DNA of 59,283 nucleotides from Lentzea sp. NEAU-D7 (GTDB lineage Bacteria > Actinomycetota > Actinomycetes > Mycobacteriales > Pseudonocardiaceae), in NCBI RefSeq assembly GCF_026242055.1, contig NZ_JAPJDL010000033.1, positions 50,100 through 109,382 on the forward strand. Reading direction: 5' to 3'. The first letter of the stretch is position 1. Each line of letters starts with the position of its first letter. This document shows positions 7,944 to 16,342 of this stretch, piece after piece. The translations under genes and the position numbers were made by a program. The notes beneath the pieces were generated by a model that saw only the letters and a program-made list of their open reading frames with translations, searched no databases and was not told the origin of the DNA.

Positions 7944-9068
7944 ATGGACACTGCACTCGTGCCGTTCCGGGTCGAGGTTCCCGACTCCGAACTGGCGGAC
8001 CTCACCCGTCGGCTGGCAGCGACCAGGTGGCCGGACGCGGAGACCGTGGACGACTGGTCGCAGGGCATGCCGCTGGCCTATGCCAAGGAACTGGCCGAGT
8101 ACTGGGGAGGCGTCTACGACTGGCGCGCCACCGAGGCGCGGCTGAACGCCATCCCCCAGTTCAAGACCGAGATCGACGGTGTGGGAATCCACTTCCTGCA
8201 CGCGAGGTCGCCGCACGCCGACGCGAAACCGTTGCTGCTCACGCACGGCTGGCCGGGTTCGGTCGCGGAGTTCCTCGACGTCATCGAGCCGCTGACCAAC
8301 CCGCCGGACCCGGCCGACGCCTTCCACGTCGTCGCGCCCTCGTTGCCCGGCTACGGTTTCAGCGACAAGCCGACCGGAACCGGCTGGACGCTGGAACGCA
8401 TCGCCGCGTCGTTCGTCACGCTGATGGGCCGCGTCGGCTACGACAAGTTCTACGCGCACGGCAACGACTGGGGCTCGTTCATCACGGGCATCCTCGGCCA
8501 CATCGCGCCGGACCACGTCGAGGCGATCCACCTCGTGATGCCGTTCGCCTCCGCACCCGAGGCCGAAGTCCAGCTGACACAAGAGGACTACAAGGGCCTC
8601 GGCGCTCTCAAGGAGTTCGCCGCCAAGGAGTCCGCCTACGCGGCGGTGATGAACACCAAGCCGCAGTCGCTCGCCTACGGCCTCACCGACTCCCCCGTCG
8701 GCCAGCTGGGCTGGGCCGGCGAGAAGTACTGGTCGTGGAGCGACCACGACGGTGACGCGGAGAAGATCATCTCGCGCGACCGGATCCTCGACATGGTCTC
8801 GGTGTGCTGGTTCACCGCCACGGCCGCGTCGTCGGGCCGGTTGTACTGGGAGAGCTACAACAAGTCCCCGCTGACTCGAGTCGACGTGCCGACCGGGTTC
8901 TCGGTGTTCCCCGCCGACGCCCGGATGCCGAAGGCGTGGGCGGAGCACCGGTTCACCGACCTGCGCTACTGGCGGGAGATGCCGTCCGGCGGCCACTTCC
9001 CCGCGCTGGAGAACCCCGTCGTGCTCGTCGAGGAGCTGCGGACGTTCTTCCGCCTGGTGCGCTCATGA
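7944..9068 (+). CDS. Epoxide hydrolase, microsomal-type (EHN domain)
   Basis: A 374-residue alpha/beta-hydrolase with the N-terminal EHN domain of microsomal-type epoxide hydrolases (residues 1-110, including FRVEVPDSELADLTRRL). HGWPG (101-105) forms the oxyanion loop, Asp175 in HGNDWGS is the predicted nucleophile, and His351 in GGHFPALENP the catalytic base. It would open an epoxide to a diol, for example one made by a cluster P450. Its TGA overlaps the ATG of the exporter gene (ATGA), so the two are translationally coupled. It may complete the product or detoxify an epoxide. Confidence 0.9.
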   Translation: MDTALVPFRVEVPDSELADLTRRLAATRWPDAETVDDWSQGMPLAYAKELAEYWGGVYDWRATEARLNAIPQFKTEIDGVGIHFLHARSPHADAKPLLLTHGWPGSVAEFLDVIEPLTNPPDPADAFHVVAPSLPGYGFSDKPTGTGWTLERIAASFVTLMGRVGYDKFYAHGNDWGSFITGILGHIAPDHVEAIHLVMPFASAPEAEVQLTQEDYKGLGALKEFAAKESAYAAVMNTKPQSLAYGLTDSPVGQLGWAGEKYWSWSDHDGDAEKIISRDRILDMVSVCWFTATAASSGRLYWESYNKSPLTRVDVPTGFSVFPADARMPKAWAEHRFTDLRYWREMPSGGHFPALENPVVLVEELRTFFRLVRS

Positions 9069-10471
9069 CGGCCACTCTCGACAAGCCGGGCACCAAACTC
9101 GGCCTGGTGCTGGCCGTCTGCTGCCTGGCGCAGTTCATGAACGTGCTGGACGCGTCGGTCATGAACGTCGCCCTGCCGTCGATCTTCGAGGACCTGCGGT
9201 TCGAACGCCACGACCTGCAGTGGGTCAACAGCGCGTACACGATCGCGGTGTGCGGCTTCCTGCTGCTGGGCGGACGGCTCGCCGACCTGTTCGGGCAGCG
9301 CAGGGTGTTCTTCCTCGGCGCCGCCCTGTTCACGGTCGCCAGCGCGGTCGGCGGCATGGCGACCTCGCCCGGCACCCTGATCGCGGCCCGCGGCTTCCAG
9401 GGCCTGGGCGCGGCCGTGATGGCACCGGCGTCGCTCACGGTCCTCGGCACCACGTTCCGCGATCCCACCGCCCGCGCGAAGGCTTTCGGCTGGTGGAGCG
9501 CGGTGTCCGGCACGGGCGGCGCGGTCGGTGTGCTGCTCGGCGGCATCGTCACCGAGTCGCTCGGCTGGCGCTGGGTGCTGCTGATCAACGTGCCGCTCGG
9601 CATCGCGCTGGTGGCCATGATCCGCGGTGCCGTGCCGGAGACGCCGAGCAACGGCGGCCGCAGGGCACTCGACGTCCCCGGTGCGTTCACCGTGACGATC
9701 GGCCTGATGGCGCTGGTCTACGGCATCGCGCAGTCGCACGAGCTCGGCTGGGGTTCCTGGCAGGTGGCCGGTTCGCTGACGCTGGCGCTGGTCCTGTTCG
9801 CGTTCTTCCTGCGCCAGCAGACGGTGTCCGCCCACCCGCTGATGCCGCTCGGCATCTTCCGCAACCGCGCGGTGACCGCGACGAACATCGTGGCGTTCTT
9901 CGCGATCGCCGCCCTGTTCAGCACCTTCTACTTCCTCACACTGGTGCTGCAGCAGGTGATGGGTTTCAGCGCGCTGCAGACCGGTCTCGGCTACTTGCCG
10001 TTGTCGATCGGCATCGCGCTGGGCGGCTTCGGCGTGGCGCGGATCGTGCCGAAGATCGGCCCGCGGCCGGTGCTCATAGCCGGTCTGCTCACGGCGACCG
10101 TAGGCCTGCTCTGGGTGTCCACAGCGGACGAGACGTCGACGTTCCTCGGCTCGATCCTCGTCCCGACCACGTTGCTTGGCCTGGGAATGGGCGCCGTTCT
10201 CAACGCGACCACGAACGCCGCCACGTCCGGTGTGCCTCGCGAGCAGGCGGGTCTCGCGTCCGGTCTGCTCAACACGATCCGCCAGATGGGCAGCGCGATC
10301 GGCCTGGTCGTCCTCGCCACGATGTCGTCGGCGCGGGCAGACTCCCTGCTGGCAGAGGGCGAACCGCTGCGGCACTCGCTCGGCTCAGGCTTCGGGCTCG
10401 CGTTGTTCGGTGCCGCCGTGTTTACCTTCTGCGGCGCGCTGGCCGCGATCGCCGTGCCCCGCAAGAAGTAG
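9065..10471 (+). CDS. MFS drug exporter, EmrB/QacA (DHA2) family
   Basis: A 468-residue membrane protein with about 14 hydrophobic segments. Motifs include the family signature LDASVMNVALPSI in TM1, GGRLADLFGQRR after TM2, and GRGFQGLGAA-like motif B (ARGFQGLGAAVMAPA). It is a proton-driven exporter, most likely for the polyketide made here (self-resistance). The ATG overlaps the epoxide hydrolase stop. A perfect 12-bp hairpin follows. Confidence 0.93.
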   Translation: MTATLDKPGTKLGLVLAVCCLAQFMNVLDASVMNVALPSIFEDLRFERHDLQWVNSAYTIAVCGFLLLGGRLADLFGQRRVFFLGAALFTVASAVGGMATSPGTLIAARGFQGLGAAVMAPASLTVLGTTFRDPTARAKAFGWWSAVSGTGGAVGVLLGGIVTESLGWRWVLLINVPLGIALVAMIRGAVPETPSNGGRRALDVPGAFTVTIGLMALVYGIAQSHELGWGSWQVAGSLTLALVLFAFFLRQQTVSAHPLMPLGIFRNRAVTATNIVAFFAIAALFSTFYFLTLVLQQVMGFSALQTGLGYLPLSIGIALGGFGVARIVPKIGPRPVLIAGLLTATVGLLWVSTADETSTFLGSILVPTTLLGLGMGAVLNATTNAATSGVPREQAGLASGLLNTIRQMGSAIGLVVLATMSSARADSLLAEGEPLRHSLGSGFGLALFGAAVFTFCGALAAIAVPRKK

Positions 10472-10482
10472 GCCGCACAGCA

Positions 10483-10512
10483 GAAGGCCCCCGGTTGATC
10501 CCGGGGGCCTTC
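10483..10512. terminator. Terminator hairpin
   Basis: Perfect 12-bp stem (GAAGGCCCCCGG, 10483-10494 with 10501-10512), 6-nt loop, between the convergent exporter and P450 genes. Confidence 0.85.
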
Positions 10513-10518
10513 CGCGTT

Positions 10519-11727
10519 TCAGAAACCCTTGCCGTGCAGGTCGACCGGCAACGCGACGAGCCGGTGGTTCATGTCGGCCTTCTGCCACTCCAGCGCCTCC
10601 TCGGCGACGGCGAGCCGCGCGGCCGGGAAGCGTCGGGTCAGCTCCTCGAACGCCGTGGTCAGCTCCATGCGCGCGAGCGGGGCACCGAGGCACCGGTGGA
10701 TGCCGTACCCGAACGCGAGGTGCGCGTTGTCGGTCCGCGCGAAGTCGAGCGCGTCGGGGTCGGTGAACAGCGTCTCGTCCCGGTTCGCCGAGGTGGTCGA
10801 CACGAACACCGCGTCGCCCCGGGGAATCGTGACCCCGAACAGCGTCACGTCCTCCGTCGCGATCCGCGGCAGGCCGGTCGTGTCGTTGGTGGACAACGTG
10901 ATCCAGCGCAGCAGTTCCTCGACCGCCGCCGGCACCTCGTCGGGCCGCTCCCCCAGCCGCACCCAGACGTCGCGGTGGTGCCCGAGGAGCGTCAGGACCG
11001 AGCTGGCCAGGTGGCAGGCCGTGGAGTCGCCGCCGGCGCCCAGCAACGTGTATCCGAGGCCGATGAGTTCGCCGACCTCCAGCTTGTCGTCACCGATCCG
11101 GGCCTCGGTCAGCGCCGACAGCACGTCGTCGCCGGGCGCGGCCATCTTCCCGAACACCAGCCCGGCCATGAACTCGCCGAGCTGCTCGCCCGCGGCGGCC
11201 GCCAGTTCCGGCGCGTCGACGGCGGCGAACTCGCGGATCAGCCGTGCGAACGTGTCGCGGTCGCCGGCGGGCACACCCAACAGGTCGCTGATCGCGATGA
11301 TGGCCAGGGGGAACGTGAACCCGCCGAGGAGGTCGACAGGCCCCTCGAGGGCTTCGGAGTCCGCTTGGTCGAGCAACTCTGTCACGAGCTGCTGGATTCT
11401 CGGTCGCATGGACTCGATGCGGTCGGCCGAGAACGCCTGCGAGACGAGATCACGCAGCCGGGTGTGCGCGGGCGGGTCGAGCGAGATGATCATTCCGGGC
11501 GGTGCCTGGAACAGTCCGGGGAAGGTCGGCGCCGACGGGTCGTAGGACGCCGCGCGGGAGAACCGGACGTCGTCGAGCACGACGCGGACCGAGTCCTGCG
11601 TCGTGGCGATCCAGCAGTGACCGCCGCCGTTCGCGGGCAGGCGCACGACAGGGCTCGACGCGCGGAACCCGGCGAACTCCGGCGCCGGACCGCGGTAGCT
11701 GGATCCGGGAACGGGAAAGGAAACCAC
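10519..11727 (-). CDS. Cytochrome P450 monooxygenase (third)
   Basis: A 402-residue P450 with I-helix AGGDST (231-236), EELLR in the K-helix and heme loop FGYGIHRCLG with Cys346. It shares its N-terminal SSYRGP start and overall pattern with the P450 at 6609-7823. GTG 11727 has GAGGAG 6 nt upstream and was chosen over a longer reading. Monocistronic, ending at the hairpin 10483-10512. Electron supply is probably the ferredoxin at 935-1258. Its substrate could be the polyketide or the PCP-bound amino acid; the sequence does not say which. Confidence 0.92.
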   Translation of the reverse strand: MVSFPVPGSSYRGPAPEFAGFRASSPVVRLPANGGGHCWIATTQDSVRVVLDDVRFSRAASYDPSAPTFPGLFQAPPGMIISLDPPAHTRLRDLVSQAFSADRIESMRPRIQQLVTELLDQADSEALEGPVDLLGGFTFPLAIIAISDLLGVPAGDRDTFARLIREFAAVDAPELAAAAGEQLGEFMAGLVFGKMAAPGDDVLSALTEARIGDDKLEVGELIGLGYTLLGAGGDSTACHLASSVLTLLGHHRDVWVRLGERPDEVPAAVEELLRWITLSTNDTTGLPRIATEDVTLFGVTIPRGDAVFVSTTSANRDETLFTDPDALDFARTDNAHLAFGYGIHRCLGAPLARMELTTAFEELTRRFPAARLAVAEEALEWQKADMNHRLVALPVDLHGKGF

Positions 11728-11789
11728 CGTGCGCTCCTCGCGGCTCTGGGGATTGTTTCCGCAGGTTAGGAGCCTTGACCTGAAGCCCG

Positions 11790-11818
11790 ATCTAGTGCCG
11801 TTCGAGTGACCGGGTGAA
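11790..11818 (+). promoter_or_regulatory. SARP-type direct repeat upstream of the NmrA-like gene
   Basis: Heptamers ATCTAGT (11790), TTCGAGT (11801) and GGGTGAA (11812) with 4-bp spacers, about 50 bp upstream of the NmrA-like gene in the P450/NmrA divergent promoter. Confidence 0.55.
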
Positions 11819-11869
11819 CGCTGAGCGTGATCGGCCATCCAGGCGAACCACCCAGTACGGGAGATTCAC

Positions 11870-12706
11870 ATGACCATCCTCGTCACGGGAGCGCGCGGCA
11901 ACGTCGGCCGCCGCGTGCTTCAGCGGCTTTACGCGGCGGGTCACAGCCTCCGCGCGTCCGGCCGAAATCCCGCGGAACTCGACGTCCCAGAAGGCGTGGA
12001 GACCGTCGCGCTCGACCTCAACGACCCGGAGACGTTCGTCGCGGCCCTCGCCGGCGTGTCCAAGGTGCTGCTCTACGCCGAGCCGGACGGCATCGTGAAG
12101 TTCCTCGACGAGGCCGAGAAGGCCGGCGTCGAGCAGATCGTGCTGCTGTCGTCGAACACCGTGGGCCTGCCGGGCGCCGACCAGGACCCGCTGGCACACC
12201 ACCACGTGCTCGTCGAGGAAGCGGTGGTCGGCTCCGGGCTGAACTACACGATCCTGCGGCCCGGTGCTTTCATGAGCAACGCGTTCGGCTGGAGCTACTC
12301 GCTGCAGCAGGGCGACACGATCGACCAGGTCTTCCCCGAAGCGCAGGTGGCCCCTGTGCACGAGGACGACATCGCCGACGTGGCCGTGGTCGCGTTGACG
12401 GAGAAGAAGCTGCAGGACGAGATCGTCGACCTCACCGGTCCCGAGTCGCTGACGTTCCGCCAGGAGCTGGAGATCGTCGGTGAGGTGCTCGGGCGCAAGC
12501 TCGTGATCAACGGGCTGACCCGCGAGGAGGGCGAGGCGCAGATGAGCGACTTCGTGCCGCCGCCGGTGCTGACCTCGCTGCTCAACCAGTGGGAGGCCGC
12601 GGTCGGTGTCGTCGCGGACACCAGCGCCACGGCCGAGCGGATCACCGGCAAGCCGGCCCGCACGTTCCGCCAGTGGGTGGAAGAGCACGCCTCGTTCCTG
12701 GCGTGA
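11870..12706 (+). CDS. NmrA-like NAD(P)-binding protein (atypical SDR)
   Basis: A 278-residue atypical SDR of the NmrA/NAD(P)H-binding group. The Rossmann loop is TGARGNVGRRV near the N-terminus; the segment LLSSNTVGLPG and ILRPGAFMSN are typical of the family. The classical YxxxK active site is absent, as is normal for this group. Members act as redox sensors, quinone or isoflavone-type reductases, or tailoring enzymes. In an aromatic polyketide cluster a quinone- or enone-reducing role is plausible but unproven. Single gene followed by a hairpin. Confidence 0.85.
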   Translation: MTILVTGARGNVGRRVLQRLYAAGHSLRASGRNPAELDVPEGVETVALDLNDPETFVAALAGVSKVLLYAEPDGIVKFLDEAEKAGVEQIVLLSSNTVGLPGADQDPLAHHHVLVEEAVVGSGLNYTILRPGAFMSNAFGWSYSLQQGDTIDQVFPEAQVAPVHEDDIADVAVVALTEKKLQDEIVDLTGPESLTFRQELEIVGEVLGRKLVINGLTREEGEAQMSDFVPPPVLTSLLNQWEAAVGVVADTSATAERITGKPARTFRQWVEEHASFLA

Positions 12707-12719
12707 CGAGCACGGACGC

Positions 12720-12756
12720 GGAGCCGGGACGAGGGCGGCGGACCCGTCCCGGCTCC
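12720..12756. terminator. Terminator hairpin
   Basis: 12-bp stem (GGAGCCGGGACG, 12720-12731 with 12745-12756) between the convergent NmrA-like and secreted-protein genes. Confidence 0.75.
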
Positions 12757-12769
12757 GTCGGCGCGCGAG

Positions 12770-13222
12770 TTACCCGCGCACCATCGTGAACGTGATGTTC
12801 GAGGTGCCCAGGTTCGTGCCGTCCGCGAGGAAGAACGTGGACGGGCCGGAGCTGGTGAAGTTGTCCGGTCCACTTTGGACGGCGTCCTGGTCGAAGTCGA
12901 CGTAGGCGAAGTAGGCGCCGTTCTCGTCGTAGACCTTCTCCCCGCGGAACTTGTAGTGGAACGTGTTCGCGCCGGTGGACCACCAGGTCCCCTGCGTGGT
13001 CGTGTTCTGCTCGTTGGTGACGAACACCTTGCCGTTGGCCTTGAACTGCAGCTTGGTCGGGTGGTCCCCGTCTGTGCGGGTCACGTACCCGGTCCACGTG
13101 CCGACCGGCGTGCAGGTCGCGTGTGCGGCGGTCACCGTGCCCGACAGGGCGAGCAGGACGACTGCCGCGATCGCTCCCGTGCGTGCGAGGAAGGCCGAAC
13201 GTTTCGGAGTGAACGTCTGCAT
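12770..13222 (-). CDS. Small secreted beta-rich protein (second of three)
   Basis: A 150-residue protein with a signal peptide: basic MQTFTPKRSAFLARTG, a hydrophobic core AIAAVVLLALSG, and a likely cleavage after AHA. The mature part has VGTWTGYV, a central GTWWSTGANTFHYKF and a C-terminal strand NITFTMVRG. It aligns with the small proteins at 5203-5532 (GTWTQTGPDTFSYRI) and 16343-16816. ATG 13222 is preceded by AGGAG; longer readings add low-quality sequence. It is divergent from the PCP-KAS III operon. No known function; the family may be a small beta-barrel that binds a ligand outside the cell. Confidence 0.85.
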   Translation of the reverse strand: MQTFTPKRSAFLARTGAIAAVVLLALSGTVTAAHATCTPVGTWTGYVTRTDGDHPTKLQFKANGKVFVTNEQNTTTQGTWWSTGANTFHYKFRGEKVYDENGAYFAYVDFDQDAVQSGPDNFTSSGPSTFFLADGTNLGTSNITFTMVRG

Positions 13223-13291
13223 CTGTGTGGCTCCTGATCCGGTTGCGTGCGACGGACGCGCGCAACCGTGGACGATCCCCCTCGGCCCAAA

Positions 13292-13320
13292 CTCCAGAAC
13301 GGCTCGAACACGCGGTTTTC
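13292..13320 (+). promoter_or_regulatory. SARP-type direct repeat upstream of the PCP-KAS III operon
   Basis: Heptamers CTCCAGA (13292), CTCGAAC (13303) and GGTTTTC (13314) with exact 4-bp spacers, 75-100 bp before the PCP start, in the divergent gap shared with the secreted-protein gene. Confidence 0.55.
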
Positions 13321-13394
13321 CGCTGCGGCACAAGCTCATCTCGACTCGGGTAACGCAAAGTTTTCGTTACTCATGAGCTGACAGGGAGGACGCC

Positions 13395-13619
13395 GTGGCC
13401 GAACGGGAGACAGAGCTCTGCGAGCTGTTCGGGGAGGTGCTCGGGGTACCGGGGATCGAACCGGAGGACCACTTCTTCGATCTGGGAGGGCACTCACTGC
13501 TCGCATCGAAGCTGGTGAAGCAGGTCCACGAGCGGTACGGCGTCCGCGTCCCGTTGCGCAGCTTCTACGAGGACCCGACGGCGCGCGCCGTCGCCAAGCA
13601 GCTGGACCAGGCAGCCTAG
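13395..13619 (+). CDS. Free-standing peptidyl carrier protein (PCP/thiolation domain)
   Basis: A 74-residue carrier protein. The sequence FFDLGGHSLLASKL carries the phosphopantetheine site Ser34. The LGGHSL form is that of NRPS carriers, in contrast to the LDIDSLS of the fatty-acid ACP at 56568-56804, so the cargo should be an aminoacyl group. GTG start with AGGGAGGA upstream. It precedes the KAS III-like gene by 9 bp and faces the adenylation-domain gene across a strong hairpin. The inference is that the adenylation protein loads an amino acid on this carrier and the KAS III-like protein takes it off. Confidence 0.92.
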   Translation: MAERETELCELFGEVLGVPGIEPEDHFFDLGGHSLLASKLVKQVHERYGVRVPLRSFYEDPTARAVAKQLDQAA

Positions 13620-13628
13620 GAGTTCGAG

Positions 13629-14669
13629 ATGCGATGGAATGACCTGTACATCGCCGGTGTGGGCACATATCTGCCCGAGCAGGTCGAGACGGTGGACGAC
13701 GCCATCGCGGCCGGCCGGTACACAGAAGAGAAGAAGGCCATGAACGGCTACCGGGAGCTGCGGGTCGCCGCTCCCGGTGAGACCGGGCCCGTCATGGCCG
13801 CGCGAGCCGGTCTGGAAGCGGTGGAGCGCTCCGGCCTGAGCCCGCTCGACTTCGGCCTGACCGTGCACGCCTCCCTCTCGCACCAGGGACTGGACCTGTG
13901 GACGCCGGCGAGCTACGTGCAGGCCAACACGGTCGGCGGCACCGGACCGGCCTTCGAGGTGAAGCAGGGCTGCAACGGCTTCATGGCCGCGGTGGACCTG
14001 GCCGCCTCCTACCTCTCTTCGCACCGGGACCTGCCGGCGGCGCTGGTGACCGCGGGCGACGCGTTCCACCTGCCCTACTTCGACCGGTGGGCCTCCGAGG
14101 AGCAGAACGTCAACGGCGACGGCGCGGGGGCGTTCGTCCTGTCGAACCGTTCCGGCTTCGCCCGCATCCGCTCGATCCACTCGCACGCCGACTCGACGCT
14201 CGAGCAGATGTCGCGCGGCTACCAGGAGTGGACCACTGGGCCGTTCGCGGACGGTCAGACCCTGCAGCTCAACAGCGGCGTCGAGGACTTCCTCCAGAAC
14301 GCCGACGTCGACCTCGACGACATGATCGCGCGCATCGGCGGCGGCGTGCGACACTCGCTCAAGATGGCGCTTTACGAGGCGGAGATCGAACTCGCCGACG
14401 CGCGCTTCTTCCTGCACCAGCAGCTCGCGGAGACCATCGTCACGCACGGCATCTGCGGCCTCCTGGGCGTCGACCGCAGCTCCACCACGTACGACTGGGC
14501 CAAGCAGTACAGCATGGTCGGCACCGCGGACATCGCCCTGGGCCTCGACCACGTGCTGGCCGAACGCGACCCGCGGCCCGGTGACCTGATCGTCCTGCAG
14601 TCCTCCGGCGCCGGGTACGTGTGGACGGCGGCCGTGATCGAGATCCTCGAAGTTCCCTCCTGGGTCTAG
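13629..14669 (+). CDS. KAS III-like acyltransferase lacking the catalytic Asn
   Basis: A 346-residue thiolase-fold protein of the beta-ketoacyl-ACP synthase III family. The active-site Cys115 is in KQGCNGF and His263 in FFLHQQL. Where FabH enzymes have GNTS, this protein reads SMVG, so the Asn is Met296. FabH-like proteins without the full Cys-His-Asn triad in polyketide clusters (for example CerJ and ChlB3) transfer acyl groups to O or N nucleophiles rather than condense with malonyl-ACP. With the adjacent PCP and the valine-type adenylation protein, transfer of an aminoacyl group, or unusual starter loading, is likely. Compare the intact FabH at 55544-56521. Confidence 0.88.
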   Translation: MRWNDLYIAGVGTYLPEQVETVDDAIAAGRYTEEKKAMNGYRELRVAAPGETGPVMAARAGLEAVERSGLSPLDFGLTVHASLSHQGLDLWTPASYVQANTVGGTGPAFEVKQGCNGFMAAVDLAASYLSSHRDLPAALVTAGDAFHLPYFDRWASEEQNVNGDGAGAFVLSNRSGFARIRSIHSHADSTLEQMSRGYQEWTTGPFADGQTLQLNSGVEDFLQNADVDLDDMIARIGGGVRHSLKMALYEAEIELADARFFLHQQLAETIVTHGICGLLGVDRSSTTYDWAKQYSMVGTADIALGLDHVLAERDPRPGDLIVLQSSGAGYVWTAAVIEILEVPSWV

Positions 14670-14670
14670 A

Positions 14671-14725
14671 GAACACGGCGAAAGGGGCGGGCTCTCCCTG
14701 CGAGCCCGCCCCTTTCGCCGTGTTC
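14671..14725. terminator. Strong bidirectional terminator, 24-bp perfect stem
   Basis: Arms 14671-14694 and 14702-14725 are perfectly complementary, loop TCCCTGC. The right arm overlaps the TGA of the adenylation gene. It separates the convergent KAS III-like and adenylation genes. Confidence 0.9.
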
Positions 14726-16202
14726 AGATGTAGAGGGACTTCGAGTTCCAGTCCGGTTCCGGCAGCGCCTTGCGGTCTGTCTTGCCGTTGCTAGTGATCG
14801 GCAGCTCGTCCACGACGACGAACCCGGCCGGCACCATGTGCTCCGGCATGGTCGCGCGCATGTGGGCCTTCAGCGCCCGCTTGTCCAGTTCCCCACCGGA
14901 CTTCACGACCCACGCGATCAGCCTGCGGTCGCCGCTGGGGTGCGCCCGGAGGCTGACCGCCGCGGTGCGGACCTGCGGGTGCTCGGTCAGCGCGTTCTCG
15001 ACCTCGCCCGGTTCGATGCGGAACCCGCGCAGCTTGAACTGGTCGTCGATCCGGCCGAGGAACTCGACCACGCCGTCGGCGCGTGCCCGCCCCTGGTCGC
15101 CGGTGCGGTAGTAGCGCTCGCCGTTCCAACTGGCGCGCACGAACTTCTCGTCGGTGAGGTCCGCCCGCTTCCAGTAGCCGCGGGCCACCTGCGCGCCACC
15201 GATCCACAGCTCCCCCGCCGTGCCCGCCGGCGCGGGTTTCCCCTCCGCGTCGACGACCACGACCTCGACGTTCTGCAGTGGCGTGCCGATCGGCACGGCG
15301 CCACCCAGGTCCTCCTCCGCGCCGATGCGGTGGCAGGTGGCGAACGTCGTGGTCTCGGTGGGCCCGTAGCCGTTGACGATCTGCAGCTCCGGCACGGCCT
15401 CGCGCAGCTGCCGCACGTGCGCGACGGACACGACGTCCCCGCCGGTCATCACGGTGTGCAGACCCTTGAACGCGGCCACGTCGACGTCGATCTGCCGGTG
15501 GAACAGCGCCGCGGTCAGCCACAGGACGCTGATCTCGTAGGACCGCAGCAGGTCGCCGAGCTCCTCCGCCTGCACGACGCCGGGCGGGGCGAGCACGACG
15601 CGGGCGCCGTTGAGCAGCGCGCCCCAGATCTCAAATGTGGCGGCGTCGAACGCGACCGGCGCGAGCTGCAGGATCCGGTCCTCAGGAGTGATGTCGACGT
15701 AGTTCGGGCCGGTGACGAGGTTGGTGATGTTGCGGTGCTCGACCATCACCGACTTCGGCCTCCCCGTCGACCCCGACGTGTACATGAGGTAGGCGAGGTC
15801 CTCCGGCGCGACGGCCGGGAGCTCCACAGTGGACCGACCGGCGGACGGCGGCACCCGGATCGTCGTGAAGCCGGCGAAGAACTGACCGATCACGAGCGAC
15901 ACGTCGGCGTCCGCGAGCATCATGGAGACCCGCGACTCGGGGTCCTCCGGGTCGATCGGCACGTACGCCGCTCCGGCCTTGAGCACTCCCAGCAGCGCCA
16001 CGACGAGCTGCGGCGACCGTTCCAGGCAGACCGCCACCCGGTCGCCGGGCCGCACGCCGGACTCGACGAGCTCACCGGCCAGGGCGTCCGACCACCTGTC
16101 CAGCTCGGCATAGCTCAGGGAACCCTGTTCCGCGGACAGCGCCACCGCGTCGGGCGTTCTGGCCGCCCGGCAGCGGAACGCGTCGGTCACCGTTGCAGAC
16201 AT
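14724..16202 (-). CDS. Free-standing NRPS adenylation domain, valine-type code
   Basis: A 492-residue adenylation protein with no attached carrier or condensation domain. Core motifs: YTSGSTGRPK (A3, 141-150), FDAATFE (A4), NGYGPTE (A5, 277-283), YRTGD (A7), and NGKTDRKALP (A10) with Lys474. Reading the specificity pocket against GrsA gives DAFWMGGTFK (Asp186, Ala187, Phe190, Trp228, Met252, Gly254, Gly278, Thr286, Phe287, Lys474). The published valine code is DAFWIGGTFK, one conservative change away. It should form valyl-AMP and load valine onto the PCP at 13395. No MbtH-like gene is in the window. Confidence 0.92.
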   Translation of the reverse strand: MSATVTDAFRCRAARTPDAVALSAEQGSLSYAELDRWSDALAGELVESGVRPGDRVAVCLERSPQLVVALLGVLKAGAAYVPIDPEDPESRVSMMLADADVSLVIGQFFAGFTTIRVPPSAGRSTVELPAVAPEDLAYLMYTSGSTGRPKSVMVEHRNITNLVTGPNYVDITPEDRILQLAPVAFDAATFEIWGALLNGARVVLAPPGVVQAEELGDLLRSYEISVLWLTAALFHRQIDVDVAAFKGLHTVMTGGDVVSVAHVRQLREAVPELQIVNGYGPTETTTFATCHRIGAEEDLGGAVPIGTPLQNVEVVVVDAEGKPAPAGTAGELWIGGAQVARGYWKRADLTDEKFVRASWNGERYYRTGDQGRARADGVVEFLGRIDDQFKLRGFRIEPGEVENALTEHPQVRTAAVSLRAHPSGDRRLIAWVVKSGGELDKRALKAHMRATMPEHMVPAGFVVVDELPITSNGKTDRKALPEPDWNSKSLYI

Positions 16203-16242
16203 GCGCCAGCTCCTCTCATTTCGCCCATCCTCCGCAACCGGC

Positions 16243-16271
16243 CTCGAAGTCAGCTCGGGTCACAACTGGCG
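16243..16271 (+). promoter_or_regulatory. SARP-type direct repeat between adenylation and secreted-protein genes
   Basis: Heptamers CTCGAAG (16243), CTCGGGT (16254) and ACTGGCG (16265) with 4-bp spacers in the 140-bp divergent promoter. CTCGAAG is identical to the first heptamer at 7880. Confidence 0.5.
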
Positions 16272-16342
16272 CTACAGGGGTGCTTGAGCTGCCCGAACAA
16301 CACTCAGCGCGTCCGCTGCCCACCTCACCGGAGGCGCATCCC

